A stretch of DNA of 64,000 nt from Turritopsis dohrnii. Its lineage: Eukaryota > Cnidaria > Hydrozoa > Anthoathecata > Oceaniidae. Positions 49,486 through 62,306 of this stretch are shown here, one piece after another. Made by a program: the position numbers and the translations under genes. Each line of letters begins with the position of its first letter. Positions within the stretch are counted from its first letter, which is position 1. The notes under the pieces were generated by a model, which did not search any database, had not been told where the DNA came from, and worked only from the letters and a program-made list of their open reading frames with translations. The stretch spans positions 1-64,000 of the forward strand of contig BQMF02000025.1 of assembly GCA_027922465.2 (NCBI GenBank), given 5' to 3'.

Positions 49486-49916
49486 CCGTATTCTCTCTAA
49501 CTAGCGCCCCTCTCCAGTAAGCGCCCATCTCTAATAAGCGCCCCCTTCAAGTCAAAAATATTTTTATAAGCGCCCCTCTCCAATAAGCACCCGGGCGCTT
49601 ATAGAGTGACTAGACATTACTCAGAAATTTATAAGCACCCGGGCGGTAATTAGAACTTTGAACCAAACACGAATATTCTGTATAGAAACGGAAGGCTATG
49701 TTTTTGTGATGTCTAAATTCTTATTTCGTTGCCATGAAAAATACAGTTGTATTTACTCTTTTACGATAAAAAGCAATGCCTCGTTCACAGCTAGCATGAC
49801 CATTTCAAAACGTTTTTATAAGCGCCCTTCTCCAATTAGCGCCTCTCTCTAATAAGCGCCCCCCAATTTCCAAAAAATTTTTAAAAGCGCCCGGGCGCTT
49901 ATTAGAGAGAATACGG
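49486..49916. mobile_element. TA-flanked MITE with AATAAGCGCCC repeats
   Basis: The ends CCGTATTCTCTCTAACTAGC and, in reverse complement, CCGTATTCTCTCTAATAAGC are flanked by TA. Multiple TAAGCGCCC words and CCCGGGCGCTTAT palindromes occur near both ends. About 431 bp. A family of this look is widespread in marine invertebrate genomes, as far as I recall. Confidence 0.85.
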
Positions 49917-52034
49917 TATTTGATTACAAATGTTTCAGAACTTTAAATTACCTTATCGGTCCTTATTACACCAGCCTTAAATGGCGTTATTTTTGAGTGG
50001 CGGTATTAGGGCCGGCGTTAGAGGTCTCTGAAATTATTACGCCGACCTTTCAAAATAAGACCATTAGCATGTATTTTGATGGGTTTTTTTATTTGTCGGT
50101 ATTGGTATTTTGCTGTTCGAAAATTTTTGAATTTGAAAATTTTTTATGCAGGCTTAAATATAAAATCTTCAGTCAAAAAAGTTAAGTAGAACGGTAGTTA
50201 TGAAAGGTCATTAGTTTCAAAAATTGGACAAAAGATGTCAACATTTGTCAATTTTTATGCAAAAAGTTTGTCAGGGGTATAAGCAGACAAGAGACAACTA
50301 AACAAATGAAATGGTTATATAAGTATGACACAATAACTAACAGCAAATATTTACATATGAAATTTAGGATTAAATACTAAGGAACCACACATATTATCTA
50401 AAATTAGTAGCATTAAAACCTTAAATAAGGAGTAAAAATTCCATGCAAAATGCTGAAAGTAAACAACCCTTTCTAAACTTTTCATTCTATGTTTTTAGAG
50501 TGAAATTAATTTCAATTTAAGGCTCAAATAGAGAAACTGCCCGAAAATATGAGTTTGGCAAAATACCTTATGGAGAAATTTTGGTGCACAGTCAATTAGA
50601 TTTATTTGGCGTAGGTTTGATTTTGCGCAGTCAAGATTATTTTAAATTTGGCGCAATTCGGACTTCTTGGTCAAAATTTACACTAATTTCAGACTATTTT
50701 TATGTTTTTCGAAGAAAAGATTTATATCTTTGGCACAGCTCACTGTAAATTTGGTGCAGTTTTATTTTGGTGCATTTTTTTTGCGCCAAAACTATATATG
50801 AACTATATGTCTATATGAAGACAAAGAGAAAAAATTCAGTTTTAAATTTTTATATTCCTTAGCTGAACAGAAGATAACTTTACAAAATGATTAGAAAAAA
50901 AACTAAGCGAAGCTGCACCGACACAGACCTTTATAAACTTTAAATGAAATAACAACAAAGTAAAACAAAATATGAAGCAAGAATAAACAATGTATACTGG
51001 ATTAACAGAAAAATAACACATTATCATTAGCAGCAAATTCCTTTTTATCCACAACCGAGCCTGATTTTGTCGAGTAGGAATGATTGGTCGATGTTCTGCC
51101 GCAAGATATGCGTAAAAGGTTACCTTTTCACCACTTTTCTTTGTATCCAATATATTCTTTACTGTATATATTAGCTCACTTGGTTCCACAAACTGAAAAT
51201 CAGCTCCCACAATTTCTTCCATGTTAGTATCCTGATTAACTTCTATGTCTTCCTTAATCTTATCGTGTTAATTAAGTTTTCTGTTGACGCCAGTCAACTT
51301 TACTGGACTTTTAGATTCATGAAGCTCACGAAGATCTTCGCGAGAGGGAACACTCCTGAATGTTTCATCTGTAGATTGCAGATGCATGTTGTAGTATTTC
51401 AACTTGCTGTTCCTTTGCGCACTCTTTATTTGAGTGACATCATAGACATAAGCAATTGACGAGTCTACGAAGAAAACAATTTCACAATTATCAGTCAGCC
51501 AACACAGAAAAATGTCTACTTCAGTAACAAAAACATCAACAACTTTTTTGTTAAATTCAAAGTAATCTAAACTAGCATGTAGCTTTAGCTAAAAATGCCC
51601 CCGCGCTCAAGCATTCCATTTCATACAGACAGCAAGCTATACATTAACAGCGGAAACAAAAACAAGTTTTTGGCCGAAAAAAAAATGTTTGGGTTGATTT
51701 GGGACCTGATATGAGGCAAAATTATTTGCTTAATATTTCAACAAAATCAGTTTTTGGCATTTCAGAACCAACTTCCAATATGCAAACCAAATAGATCTAC
51801 ACTTAAACAGATGAAAATATGCACAAAACTTTGTTACTTTTTGTTATCTCTTAGGTCTAAGTTACACTGATGCTAATATACCTTTCAAAAAGTGTAAATA
51901 AGGCTTAACAAGTAATATTAGAAAGTATTTGCTACAAACAAGAGAAATGTGTGAATTGAAACCATGGATACGTATTTTATAATTTTTATAATTAAAATAT
52001 CTGTAAAAGCCAAAAAAAAACTTTTTTTTAAAAA
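49917..52034. other. intergenic, with TTTGGCGCA repeats and an unrecognised frame
   Basis: Between 50550 and 50800, TTTGGNGCA/TTTTGCGC words recur every 30-50 bp, in the style of a MITE without clear ends. On minus, 51222-50842 is open (MEEIVGADFQFVEPSELIY at its start) but matches nothing I recognise, and its second half looks non-coding. Confidence 0.35.
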
Positions 52035-54396
52035 AAACTAGAAGCCTCAGGGCTTGAACAATTTCCGCATCAGGCCTAGAGGAAATAGCTTTAGGCTAAT
52101 TTTTCAAGATATCTGAATGACTATCCATTCTGTTCTTGTTGTGTACGTGAGAACAGGTCTATCACAATTCCCAAAGTATGACTTATGGTTCACATGAAGA
52201 ATAAAATGATATTCGATAGAAGTGAACCAAAATCATTTGAAAATCAAGGAAAAATCAGGGAAAAATCTGCAAGTAACTGCCAACTTTAATATCAGGACCT
52301 TCCAATTGTTATTTGTGCACACCTTCCAAATTTTGTCAGAAATGTGAATTCGGTAATATATTTAAGTAAACATTGTTGGTAATATATATTTAAATAAACA
52401 TTGAAATTGTTCATAACTTGCATTAATACGAGCAGGAGAAACTTGGGCATTTCAAAGATTTTAATCCATGACATTTAACAGGATTACAAGAAGATAAAAA
52501 TTATATACATAACTTAAATCAACATAACATACAATACGAAAATCTATTTCTACTTAACCTGCCAGTGGCGGACCAGAGGTAAGCCGCAACTTGTGAAGGG
52601 GAATGTTAGCAATTAAAACATAAAAGAAAAAGGTTCAAATAACCCCATTGATAATATGAACTGAATTCACAACTTATGTTAATGCGCTTCTCCACAAGTT
52701 GCGACTACACTCTAGATCCACAACTGTCTGCATATTACCACTTCTATGGTGTCTATAAATAACACCAATGTGCACGAAAAGACAAATGACACAATGAAAC
52801 TTTGTTAGGATCTGTATGAAAATGTTCTTTTCGAACATGATATACCTAAGGGGATTTTTTTTGCGTGGACTAATTTTTGCGAGCCAAGGTTTGAGAGCGT
52901 TTTGCGTGGATTAATTTTTTCGAGTCAAAGCTTCTCAAGGAAAATCTTTGGATTTATATTTGCGAATGGGCACAAAGTGCAATGTGTGTACTTTATAATA
53001 TAGCTTAGAAGTAACAGTAAAAATCATCATTTCCATGCCTGCCACATTGCAAAACCAATCGGTGCTTGATAAGTACAAGGAAATAGTTAATATTTAAAGG
53101 TACACAGAGCCAAAAAATGAGCAAATAAAATCATGAAATTTGGCGTGGATTTATTTTTGTGAATCGTTCATGTCTTGACGTTTTGCGTGGATTTATTTTT
53201 TGCGAATTTGGCCAAATTTCACAAAAGTTGCAAAACTTAATCCACGCAAAAAAAATCCCCTTAAGATATTGTGTCCTAGAACATGTTACACTCCAAATTT
53301 TCACAATGCTTTAGTGATCTCATTTTATGTATATAACTGGTTGGATTCTAATCATCATCCAAAGTTTCTTTTCCTCTGACATATATCCAAACTAAATCAT
53401 CGTGCCTCCATTAACGGTTTGCAGGATTATTTTGAACAATGTTATCTTAAATCCTTTTAAATGCGAATTTAAAACTAACCAGTTCCACACAAGTGTTAGC
53501 TTGACCGAGCATTGTACAGTGATGAATAATTTGAAACAGTCCGGAATTCCCCAAATTACTCCTTTCTTTAATTTATTACCGCTTTTCAATTCACTATGAC
53601 GTTTCGGAGCCAGAAAAGCAGTTTTATAAGACATATCGTTCACCAATATCTTGCACATGTTTATACTTTCAGTATGTATGTATGTTTGGGTCAATTCATT
53701 CACTAATGATTTGTGCTGCTATGACAATTTCATTTGTTTATTTTTTTTTCAATATCTTCAACTTTCGGTGTAATATTTATTAAATGAAATGAACATGTTT
53801 CATGCATTTATTGATAAGACATATTCACCAGTAATGTTTTGATACTATAATACTTTTCTGCTGCGATATTGAAAGTTTTTTTCACAGCAAAGTTTCGTTT
53901 ACTATCAAACCTTCACCTTCTTTTTCAAGAATTTTTCCCAGAGTCAGCTAAACATCAATATTTCCTCCATAAGGAATGTTCTTATGATTATATTTCGATT
54001 GCAATAGTAGATAAAGTCTTAAAACTCTTCTTCAAAGCTTCTACCTACAATTTCCTCAAAACATAAACCAAACGGTTCGAGAGCGATTCACGTGTTCGGT
54101 GTGCATTTTACTGAATTGAATTGGGAAGTTTTAAATATAAAACGGCTAAAATAACTTCTAAAAGTATTTGAAAAGTATAAAAAGCTTATTATTTTTTGTG
54201 AATTATTATTGAAAGTGGCCTTTTTGTATTACATTTTGCATAGAGTTTTGGGTCAGTCATTAACTATTCTGAATAAACAAACAATCCGAAATCCGAACGG
54301 ACTTTCCGAAAACGGCAAAAAAAACTGTTACGGAGAGAGTTAGATAGATAGAATGTCTAAATCAAACAATTTCCTTCGCTAAGGCGCGAAAATTGA
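52035..54396 (-). repeat. 2.4-kb repeat, right arm of the inverted pair
   Basis: Reverse-oriented copy of 9750-12137. A 60-codon frame at 52292-52474 is identical in translation to 11698-11880. The frame at 53392-53703 differs from its 10468 partner at few positions, such as KKRVIWGIL versus KKGVIWGIP. One or both copies could be recent insertions. Confidence 0.85.
52850..53260. mobile_element. TTAA-type MITE nested in the right arm
   Basis: Same element and same position as 10910-11321. GGGGATTTTTTTTGCGTGGA ends are flanked by CTAA and TTAA. Confidence 0.8.
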
Positions 54397-54530
54397 ATTA
54401 ACACGAAAGTTGGAGGATGAAGATGATGATGATGATGATGAAGAACAAAATCGGAAACTGACATTCGCCTATCTCGTGAAACTACTATGCCTCCTCGCTC
54501 GCTTACGCTCGCTGAGGGGGCAATTAAATT
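54397..54530 (+). repeat. GAGCGAGGAGGCATAG repeat, copy 2, with (GAT)n
   Basis: Inverted partner of 35915-36040. It contains a GATGATGAT run at 54417-54440 and ends in CGCTCGCTTACGCTCGCTGAG. Confidence 0.75.
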
Positions 54531-54698
54531 CAAAGTAACTAGTAATCTCCACTTTACCTTGATTGTCTTCATCTTCAGATTTGTTCACCTTCACACTTAT
54601 TCTCTGTCTGTCTCCACCTTTATTGTCATTTTAAGAACATTAAGATCTTGTGAGGAAGGAATATTTGAATATTTGATACTTCATTTTCCGTTGATCTT

Positions 54699-55400
54699 TT
54701 AGGTATTTTCTCTTAGTTTCTTCTTTGCCATTTCGATATTAACTTGTTTTTTTATGTTCATCTTTTTTTCATCTATTTCTGCTTTAAGTGGTTTTTCTCT
54801 TTGCAATACCTTTCTTGTCTCTGAACTGCTGAGTTTCTCCTCCTGAATGAGTAAACACAGAGTACTTTTTAAATAATCTGGAATTGTTATGTCTACGAAT
54901 TGTAATTGAAAATAAGTCGTTTCCCTATTTTGAAATTCTAAGTAAACAACTTGTACATAAGATTCAAGTTCCTTAATATTTCCAAATTTTAAGCGAACTG
55001 ATTTCCCATCTATGACTGATAACCCTCTTTCATCTCTGCTATGAGAGTCAAAGAGGTAACAAATTTCATTATCTGCAAATTTGAAGATTGCAATTGTGTA
55101 ATTACAAATGAACATAAGGCAGGTGTAACAGGAATTTTGGTCTGAAAATGGAATTCTTAGGAAAGGATCATATGGTATTAAGGAAGCTTCACATGTTTAA
55201 AGTGCTACAAGATTTACTGGAGCACTGTATCCAGAAGTATTAACACTTGCTGGAAGATCATCCGCAGACAGATAATCATGAGTATTCAACGATTTGTACA
55301 TTTCTTTACATTGGATCAAAATTTCATCAAGGTCGTTTTTTGTCCAAAATGAAATAGATCTTAGTATGGCACACTGGAAACTGTGTGCAAAGATTTTCAA
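54699..55400 (-). pseudogene. peptidase C76 / OTU-like cysteine protease domain, one in-frame stop
   Basis: One minus frame runs from about 55410, just after a TTTCCAG acceptor-like site, to a stop at 54699. It is broken only by a TAA at 55199-55197. The first half has HSFQCAILRSISFW, where the cysteine would be the nucleophile of a QCTA-type motif. The second half has YLFDSHSRDERGLSVIDGKS with a D-S-H-S-R-D block and an LKFGNIKELESYV helix. I know this pair of motifs from tegument-protease-like (C76) domains carried by invertebrate transposons and host genes. A Lys/Glu-rich coiled-coil-like tail ends the frame. Identity rests on motif memory only. Confidence 0.5.
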
Positions 55401-55759
55401 TACGTACTGGAAAGTGTCCGTCTACATGCTATAGCAACAAAATCACCTGTGGAAAGCTGGTGAGTCAAAACGTTTATGAAAATAACAAATAATAATAAAC
55501 GGAAAATAAACACAAACACGCTGGAACTGTGTGTTGGATAAGCTTGAAAATAAGCAAAAAAAGACAAATCTAACCTTTTTTTAATGCTTTTCTTTATTCG
55601 GACTGCTCGAGTCAGCTAACCATGCACATGCAAACCAACGATTGTTTACACGTGTCTAACCTATACGCTTGTTCTTATTGAAAATTCGCTGTATCATTTG
55701 GAAGTAAAAAGCTGTTCCCGTGTTAAACACAAACTCATAATAATGGGGATAACAATATA

Positions 55760-57187
55760 GCTATTAGAGAGACCGTTCAAAGTGTCGCAAAAAGGCAAAA
55801 AAAACCGGCGATTTTAATAGTCAGCTTGCTAAAGCCGCTGAATAATTATAGGCAACAGTTCAGCCTATCGTCGATATTTAGGTTTTGATGACGTCATAGC
55901 CGCAGTAAAAAGTAAAACTTAGGCCCAAAAGTTACGTCACCCCATCACCCGTATTGTGGAGAATATGAAAGCGTCCCTCGCTTCTACGTTGTTTTGCGAG
56001 GACATAAGCAGAACTTGACCGAAATATTTAACTAAATATATCACTTTCTAAAATGAAAGTGGTATGCACAATCACGAATTAGTATATCGTAAAGGATGTG
56101 TAAAATTCACTTTTTCCGCGTGAAAATCCCGTGCCGAAAATTTTAATTTGGGAATTGGAAACGGAAAATGTACCCATGTTGTAAAGCTCAAAAAACTGAT
56201 TAAGAAAGTGTACGATCGTTTCGCTATGATCAACCATTGGAGAGATATTGCCGATCAAAGACTTTGATGACGTCATAGCCGCACCACCCCCGTTATTAAA
56301 AACTGATGTCACGCAATGTGGTACTATATAATAATCGTAAACAAGCGCTCTCGCTTTTACGTGGATTTACGCACAACTAAGAGGACGTTGACCGTAAATT
56401 AGAACTGAACAATCACTCTCTAAAATAAAAGTGGTATGGACACTCTCTATTATATGTAAGAGTACAATCTTGGACAAAAATAAACGCAAAATTTGAAGTA
56501 ACAACTGCAATTGTCCCGCTCTATCCAATATCAATGTTGTACAGGAATTGTGGCTGTCCCATAAGTACAGCACAACATTGATTTCAGGGGGGAGGGCCAA
56601 TTTACACTTCTTTTTCACTTTTACCACACATTGTTTTCCAAGATTGTAGCAACCCGGGTAAAAACGTTAACCGAGTTCTTAACTTCGAAAATGATGTGAA
56701 AAATCTGCTTTTCTCGTGTGCAAACCCTGTAACAAAAATTTTAATTGCAGATTTCAAAATGGAACGTGTAACCATGTTGTAAGGCTTGAAAAACTAATCA
56801 AAAAATGTATGGAATCGTTTCTCTACGACCAAGTGTAATAGAGATATCGTCGATCAAAGATTTTGATAGCGTCATAGCCGCATAACCAAAAACAAATTAG
56901 GCCCAAATGTTTTGTCACCCCATCGTCTGTACCCCATCAAACGTCAGTTATCCCTTTTGTTTCTAGAGATATTTCCCAAAAAACGTCGCGTTTCATTGGG
57001 GATACAATGCAATGGTTCCCCGTGACCATAAAAAACGTCAAATGCCAAGCGCTTTTGTAATAATCGGGAAAAAAGTGTCTCTCCCATCTACGTGGTTTTA
57101 CGCGGACATAAGAAGACGATGAGTGTTAAATAAAACGAAATATATCATGCTCTAAAATAGAAGTGGTATACACCATTACGGATGAGA
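55760..57187. repeat. three diverged repeats with a TGACGTCATAGCCGCA core
   Basis: Copies lie at about 55760-56085, 56089-56460 and 56688-57187. Each has GATATNGNCGATNAAAG-like sequence, then TTTTGATGACGTCATAGCCG (GATAGCGTCATAGCCG in copy 3), CGCTTNTACGTNGNTTTACGC, and ends TCTAAAATNNAAGTGGTAT. Copies 2 and 3 share CCCTGTAACAAAAATTTTAAT-type sequence upstream. The full TGACGTCA palindrome is at 55889-55896 and 56268-56275. Confidence 0.75.
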
Positions 57188-57253
57188 ATAACAAGATAAC
57201 ATAAGATAAGATATTTTAAAAACAAAATATTTGTGATATTGCTACATTCATAC

Positions 57254-60200
57254 CTCAAGATCGTCTATCAGCTGATTTCTTGATTGAATCATAGAATGCT
57301 CTGTTGGTGCCAATTCATCACTTCTTCGATTCTGCTCATCCGGTACTGTAAATTCGTTATGCAAATTTTGTGAGCATATCCAATAATGCTCATAATACTG
57401 CACCTTCATTGCTTCTTTGAGGGTCTAGAGAGATTTTTTAGCTTTCTAAATTGGCGTTTAAGCGATAAATTTGTGCTTTTCCGCTGAACATTTACTGAGT
57501 TTAGTGTTTCTTAACTTGACCATGAAGTAGGCTTCCAGAAATGTATTTAATATTTTAAGGAGCTATTGACCACAAAAATGATATTGGAATTGGTCACAGG
57601 CCCATCAAGTGGGTTCATACAGAGTTGATCTAATGTTTGCCAAACCATTAGTTGGAAGTATACTTGCAGGCAATGTTGAAAACTCAGGCAAAACTCCTCC
57701 AACTAACGATTTTTACTTACTTAAAACAACCGAGTGAGTAAAAACTTCCTGTTAAAACTTATATATACATATGAAGAGACACATTTTTACAAACCAATTA
57801 GATTGATAATCCAATCACAATTTTACCAATTTTTCTCACCTTTTCTTTCAGTGTGATATTACCGAAGATGAGATCAATGACATAGACGAAGATGAAAGAT
57901 GAACAGCTAGATTCCAACATTTTCTATATCTTAGCAAATTTATAGATTTCTGAAAAAAGTACATCGCCTTTTGCATAATTTCTACCATTATCAACTTTCT
58001 CAAACCCAAATTTTTATTTTTCAAAACTTTGATTAAAAAGTGTTTTTTTAAAAATAAGGAAAATATCTGATCAAAATGTCTTGGAAAATTGTAATTAAAT
58101 TTTTAATGATCGATTAAGATGTAAATGAAAAGATAAGATTTTTTTAAACAATGACAGCAATTCGGAAGACAATAAACAAATTTAAGCTGCGTGTTCACGA
58201 AAAACGTTTAACTTTTATGTTTTTAAATATCGAGTTGGGGGTCTCAGCGCAAAGATAAAATTAATAAAAATTTGTATGGATTTAGCACTTTGAAACAATA
58301 AGCACGATGTAATTAAACTACGTGTTAATCGACCATTAAAAATTTAAGAGGTATTCTTTTGAAAAAAAACAGCTTTAAAACTTCTCAGAATGTTGTATCC
58401 ACTAACTGTTAATGCGTTTTTTTTCAAAATATAATTGTCAAATTTTTGCGATTTATGTACCACATGAAAGCTCTTTTCAAGCTCTTTTTTAAAATATAAA
58501 ATTTGAAGCAAAATGATAATTCTTCCGAAAGTTATTGAGGAAAATATCATGGTTTCAGATCATTAATTTGTTAAACCTGACTGTTCTAAAACAAAACCTT
58601 TATCCGAATTTCCTGGTAGATTAAGACGGTCATCAGTGATCACATAGAATAAAACTAGATCTGCCATTTTGGAAGGTGTTTGTATCATTTGCGAAAAGGG
58701 AAGTCCTGCTTTCAATTTAATAGGTGTCAGTTATTGAAAACTTTGCTCGAAAGATTTTAAAGAATATATTTTCTCATAAAATGAGTTTTCATGTTGGTAT
58801 ACAAATGAAATGGGTATACATCTTTGGGATCGGAAGAAAGGAAAACATATCACTTAGTTAAGGGTATGACATCAGATTCTGGGGAGCAAAGACATGTAGC
58901 ATGACTTAAAAGAACATAATGTTTCATATAGAAGAGAAGTTCATTGTCAAAGTGTTATAACAAAGATGTGTATTCAGTTCACAAAAGTAAAACCAGCTTC
59001 AAATGTATGCAATGCACCAGTAGAAACATAAAAATTGTAAAAGAAATTCCAGAAATGAGTTGTTTGTCATCACAGCTGACATTAAAGGATTGTTAGAATC
59101 CTCCATAACCTTTAAACCTTTTTGTCTTGATGTCTTGTCCTTTATGATGACCCTACATTAGACAACATGTGGACATTAAGGAAGCGTTTACACCAAAAGT
59201 TTTGATTGTCACCCAAACTATGGCATTTTCATCATCAAAAGGCAAAATAATCGCACTAAAGCTCTTATCTTTAAGCATGGGAACAAGGGAAAGGTTTTGT
59301 GCATGGTGTTTCCATTCTGTTGTTAAATCCCGTGAAACATCACTTGCCAAAAGGAATATGATCTCTGAAATAGCTCTACCATCAGCACTTTACAGTAGTG
59401 TGTTCACAACTTTTGTTTGAGATAACATTGATTTCAACCAAAAGACAAGGTCAAGTAAAGTTTCAATACATATGACCAATAACATAATAATTCAAAACAT
59501 AGGGAAGAATCTGCAGCAAATGAGGGATTCCGACCAGTAAAGAAAAGTGAAGGATCTTTGGTAGAACCCATCAATAACATTTCACACCTTGTATTAGGGC
59601 AAAAGAAATCTGTTGAACTTAATGTACAGTACAGATTAAGCCTTTTTTGGCTGAATGAACAGGAACTTTTCCCAATAAGTAATACGTAATTACAACCAAA
59701 CTCCTCCGTAGTTCAACAAATTTAAACATTTTCACCTTCATTGAAACGACTAGGTGACAAGAAGATCAATCCAAAATTTGAGTGGATCCAATGAATCAGT
59801 TTTATCGATGAAGGTGATTTCCGCATCCTTAGTGAGACCATTATGGTTCTGCCTTAGAAAGTGCATAGGCTGAGACATTTGTGGAGCGCTTTCCCCACTT
59901 TTACCTTTTTTTGACAAGATACACAGTTGTTCCATCTGAGTCTTCATTCATCAGATGTTTGTCCTGCATATTGTATCCCACAAACTTACAGGTTAATAAA
60001 TATAAATTTATTAGCTACAGGTTAATAAATATGCCAAACATTTAGAATTACAATCAAACTTATGGTTTATATTATAAACTTGACTAGTTCTGGTACTAGA
60101 AGAGAAATCAGTGACTTTAACATTGTTGCAAGTGTTACACCTCTTATTCCCCCAACCAGTTGATCCTATTACCTCTCCTTAGGACATAGTTTCGAACGAA

Positions 60201-62306
60201 CCAAATAACCCTTTAATGTCCTAACTGACCTGAATGACAAAAACGGCTTCGGTGTAAGCACTGTCTTGACTTCCTCATCAGCATAGAGAATAGGTAGAAG
60301 GTTATTTATAAATTTCCGTAAGCGGCTTAAACGGGGGTTGTACGTAACAACAAGTAAAATCCCTAATGTATCCCTATTTCTTTCCTTAGGCTGCAATACA
60401 TAATCCTTGGTCATGTTTATGAGCCTCCAAAGTTGGTCCTTAATGGTTTTGTGTGGATATCCACGGCGAAGAAACCAGTGCTCCATCTCAGCAAGTCGCG
60501 ACCTAAATATATTATTGTCTGAGCACAGCCTTCTCAAACTTAGACCTTGACAATAAACACTAGATGTTTTAGTGTGAAGTGGATGACACGATTCAAAGTG
60601 AATATACTGATGACAATCAATGGTTTTAGTGTATAAGTCCGTTTCAATTCTTCCATCAGCAACCTTAATTATGACATCTAAAAAATTGATTGACCCCCCT
60701 CGACTTTTCATGCGTGAACCTTATGTGTGATAGAAACTGATTGAGACGTTTCAAAAATGATTCCAACTCTTCTTCGGAGTCTGTCCAGATAAAAAACAGG
60801 TCATCATTATATCTAAACCAAATCAATGGCTGAATCGGTTGCATGCTCAAAAAATCACTGTAAAAAATAAAATCTTACTAAGAAAATTTTTCTAACAATA
60901 AGATATTTTTTCTTAAGTTCTCACATCTGCATTTTTCAAAATGTTTGATTTACTTGCCAAAAGTTATTTAAATTTTTTATATTTCTGAATAATTCCCAAT
61001 GTAAGAAAATTTTGATGTAATACTCAATTTAAGAAAAAACATCTCGACGTTAGCATTTTTAATCTAATTTGAAAATACAGGAAGAAGTTTGTAATAAGAG
61101 TGATCTGTTTCCATATCATCCATAATTATGCATACCCTATTTCTATTTTTTTTGAAAAATTATTTCGCCTTTTGAACGATCAAAATTTGAAGTTTGTCTC
61201 ACAAAAAAATGGGCTGCTTTGCTCTTTTCTATAAAAAGCTCGTTTTTTTCATCTTCGTTTTTCTTTTTCCATTTTCATTATTCTTCAATGAAGAATATGA
61301 AAAGTATATGAAAAGTAAAAATTTACCTTAAATAAAACCATAAGCAGGTTTACTCTACTCCCCGGCTGATTATCCATCAAATATATATCGTCCATTGTCT
61401 CTAATGTCCGGTAAAAGACACTCTTTAACGCAAACGACTCAATTTTCGTGAATGAATTTATCTTTTCTTGCAATCGCTTTATGGTAGATTTAAAAACAAT
61501 GTAGACCTCTTTTGCATGTTTTGGCACTGCATCCGATAATATGCTCTCTGCTTGTGAGAATGAGAATCGAAACTCTGTTCCGGTGCTCTTTAAGGGACAT
61601 GTAAACAAATCTTCTTGTAACAGTGCATCGTCTAGTGATACTGGTTGGGCTAAAATGTGAATTCATTCATTTATTGTTATATTACATTTTCATCCTTTTG
61701 TTTGCTTAAATGGTGGGGATTATGTTTTACTTACAAGACACAATATTAGCTATGAAAATGCGAAGATTTACGTAGATAATTAAGGTTAACCATTGATATC
61801 ATTCACTTGAAATAAGCGTGGAAAATAGTTATGTTTATGTTGTTACAAAAAATTGTTCAAGAGTGGTGTAGGTGAGACCTTTAAACAAATCTGATTTGAT
61901 AAGTAGATATTTTGGTGTAACTGATTCATTGTTTTCACAGTCTTTGTTATTTATAACTTACTATCAACAAATTTGGAAAGAATATGTTATGAGACAGTTT
62001 CAATTTTGAAAAATGAGATGCGACCTCTTAAAGACTACATACATTATCTAATTACCTCAATATCCATTTGTATATCAATAGATACTAGTTCATCGATTAA
62101 CTTTCTTTGGTAGAGATCCATTAATATTGAAACAATCAAAGTAAATAAAAGGGTAGGTTGATCTAATATCATAGCACATAATATCTTACTTTCAACAAAT
62201 GGTAACGGTTGAAGGGATGACGATTTGGGAACAACATGAATGACAGAATTGACAATCTTTTGAACAGTTTGTTTGTCTGGCCAATTTCGTGTTCTTGTAA
62301 TCCATT
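57254..62306 (-). CDS. second Mab-21/cGAS-like gene, three C-terminal exons
   Basis: The exons are 62306-62190, 61649-61327 and 57424-57254, all with GT-AG sites and matching phases. The first reads WITRTRNWPDKQTVQKIV, the family's R-x-R-x-WP block after the catalytic half. The second has FRFSFSQAESILSDA, the W/F-R-x-SFS-x-AE block, and a KSVFYRTLE helix. The third continues LLMVLFK into TLKEAMKVQYYEHYW, as expected for the C-terminal helical lobe, then becomes hydrophilic. The N-terminal catalytic exon is not in the window and should lie to the right. The incoming phase fits a preceding exon ending like that at 99, one base into a codon. No lesion is seen in these exons. The remaining 3' end of the gene was not identified. 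Confidence 0.75.
57432..59740. other. intron of the second Mab-21-like gene, distal part
   Basis: Part of the 3.9-kb intron 61326-57425. Apart from the Penelope-like insertion it is A+T-rich. A 65-codon minus frame at 59153-59350 was not recognised. Confidence 0.5.
59750..60850 (-). pseudogene. Penelope-like retroelement remnant within the Mab-21 intron
   Basis: From 60850 leftward it shows WFRYNDDLFFIW, the reverse transcriptase Y-x-D-D-type motif, then a frame change at a run of six G at 60690-60695. It continues with INFLDVIIKV, WFLRRGYPHKTIKDQLW, TYNPRLSRLRKFI and SKLCPKERR to a stop at 60169. Beyond it, broken frames carry NINHKFDCNSKCLAYLLTC and FIDKTDSLDPLKFWIDLL, the GIY-YIG endonuclease linker and C terminus. 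It is 5'-truncated, with several stops and a short AGGTTAATAAATAT tandem repeat at 59988. It belongs to a different subfamily from the 13.9-kb copy. The orientation is the same as the host gene. Confidence 0.75.

Noticed and set aside
50842..51222. 126-codon minus frame as a gene
   Set aside because: The first 60 residues look protein-like but the rest is Phe/Ile/Val-rich. No splice partner or family was recognised.
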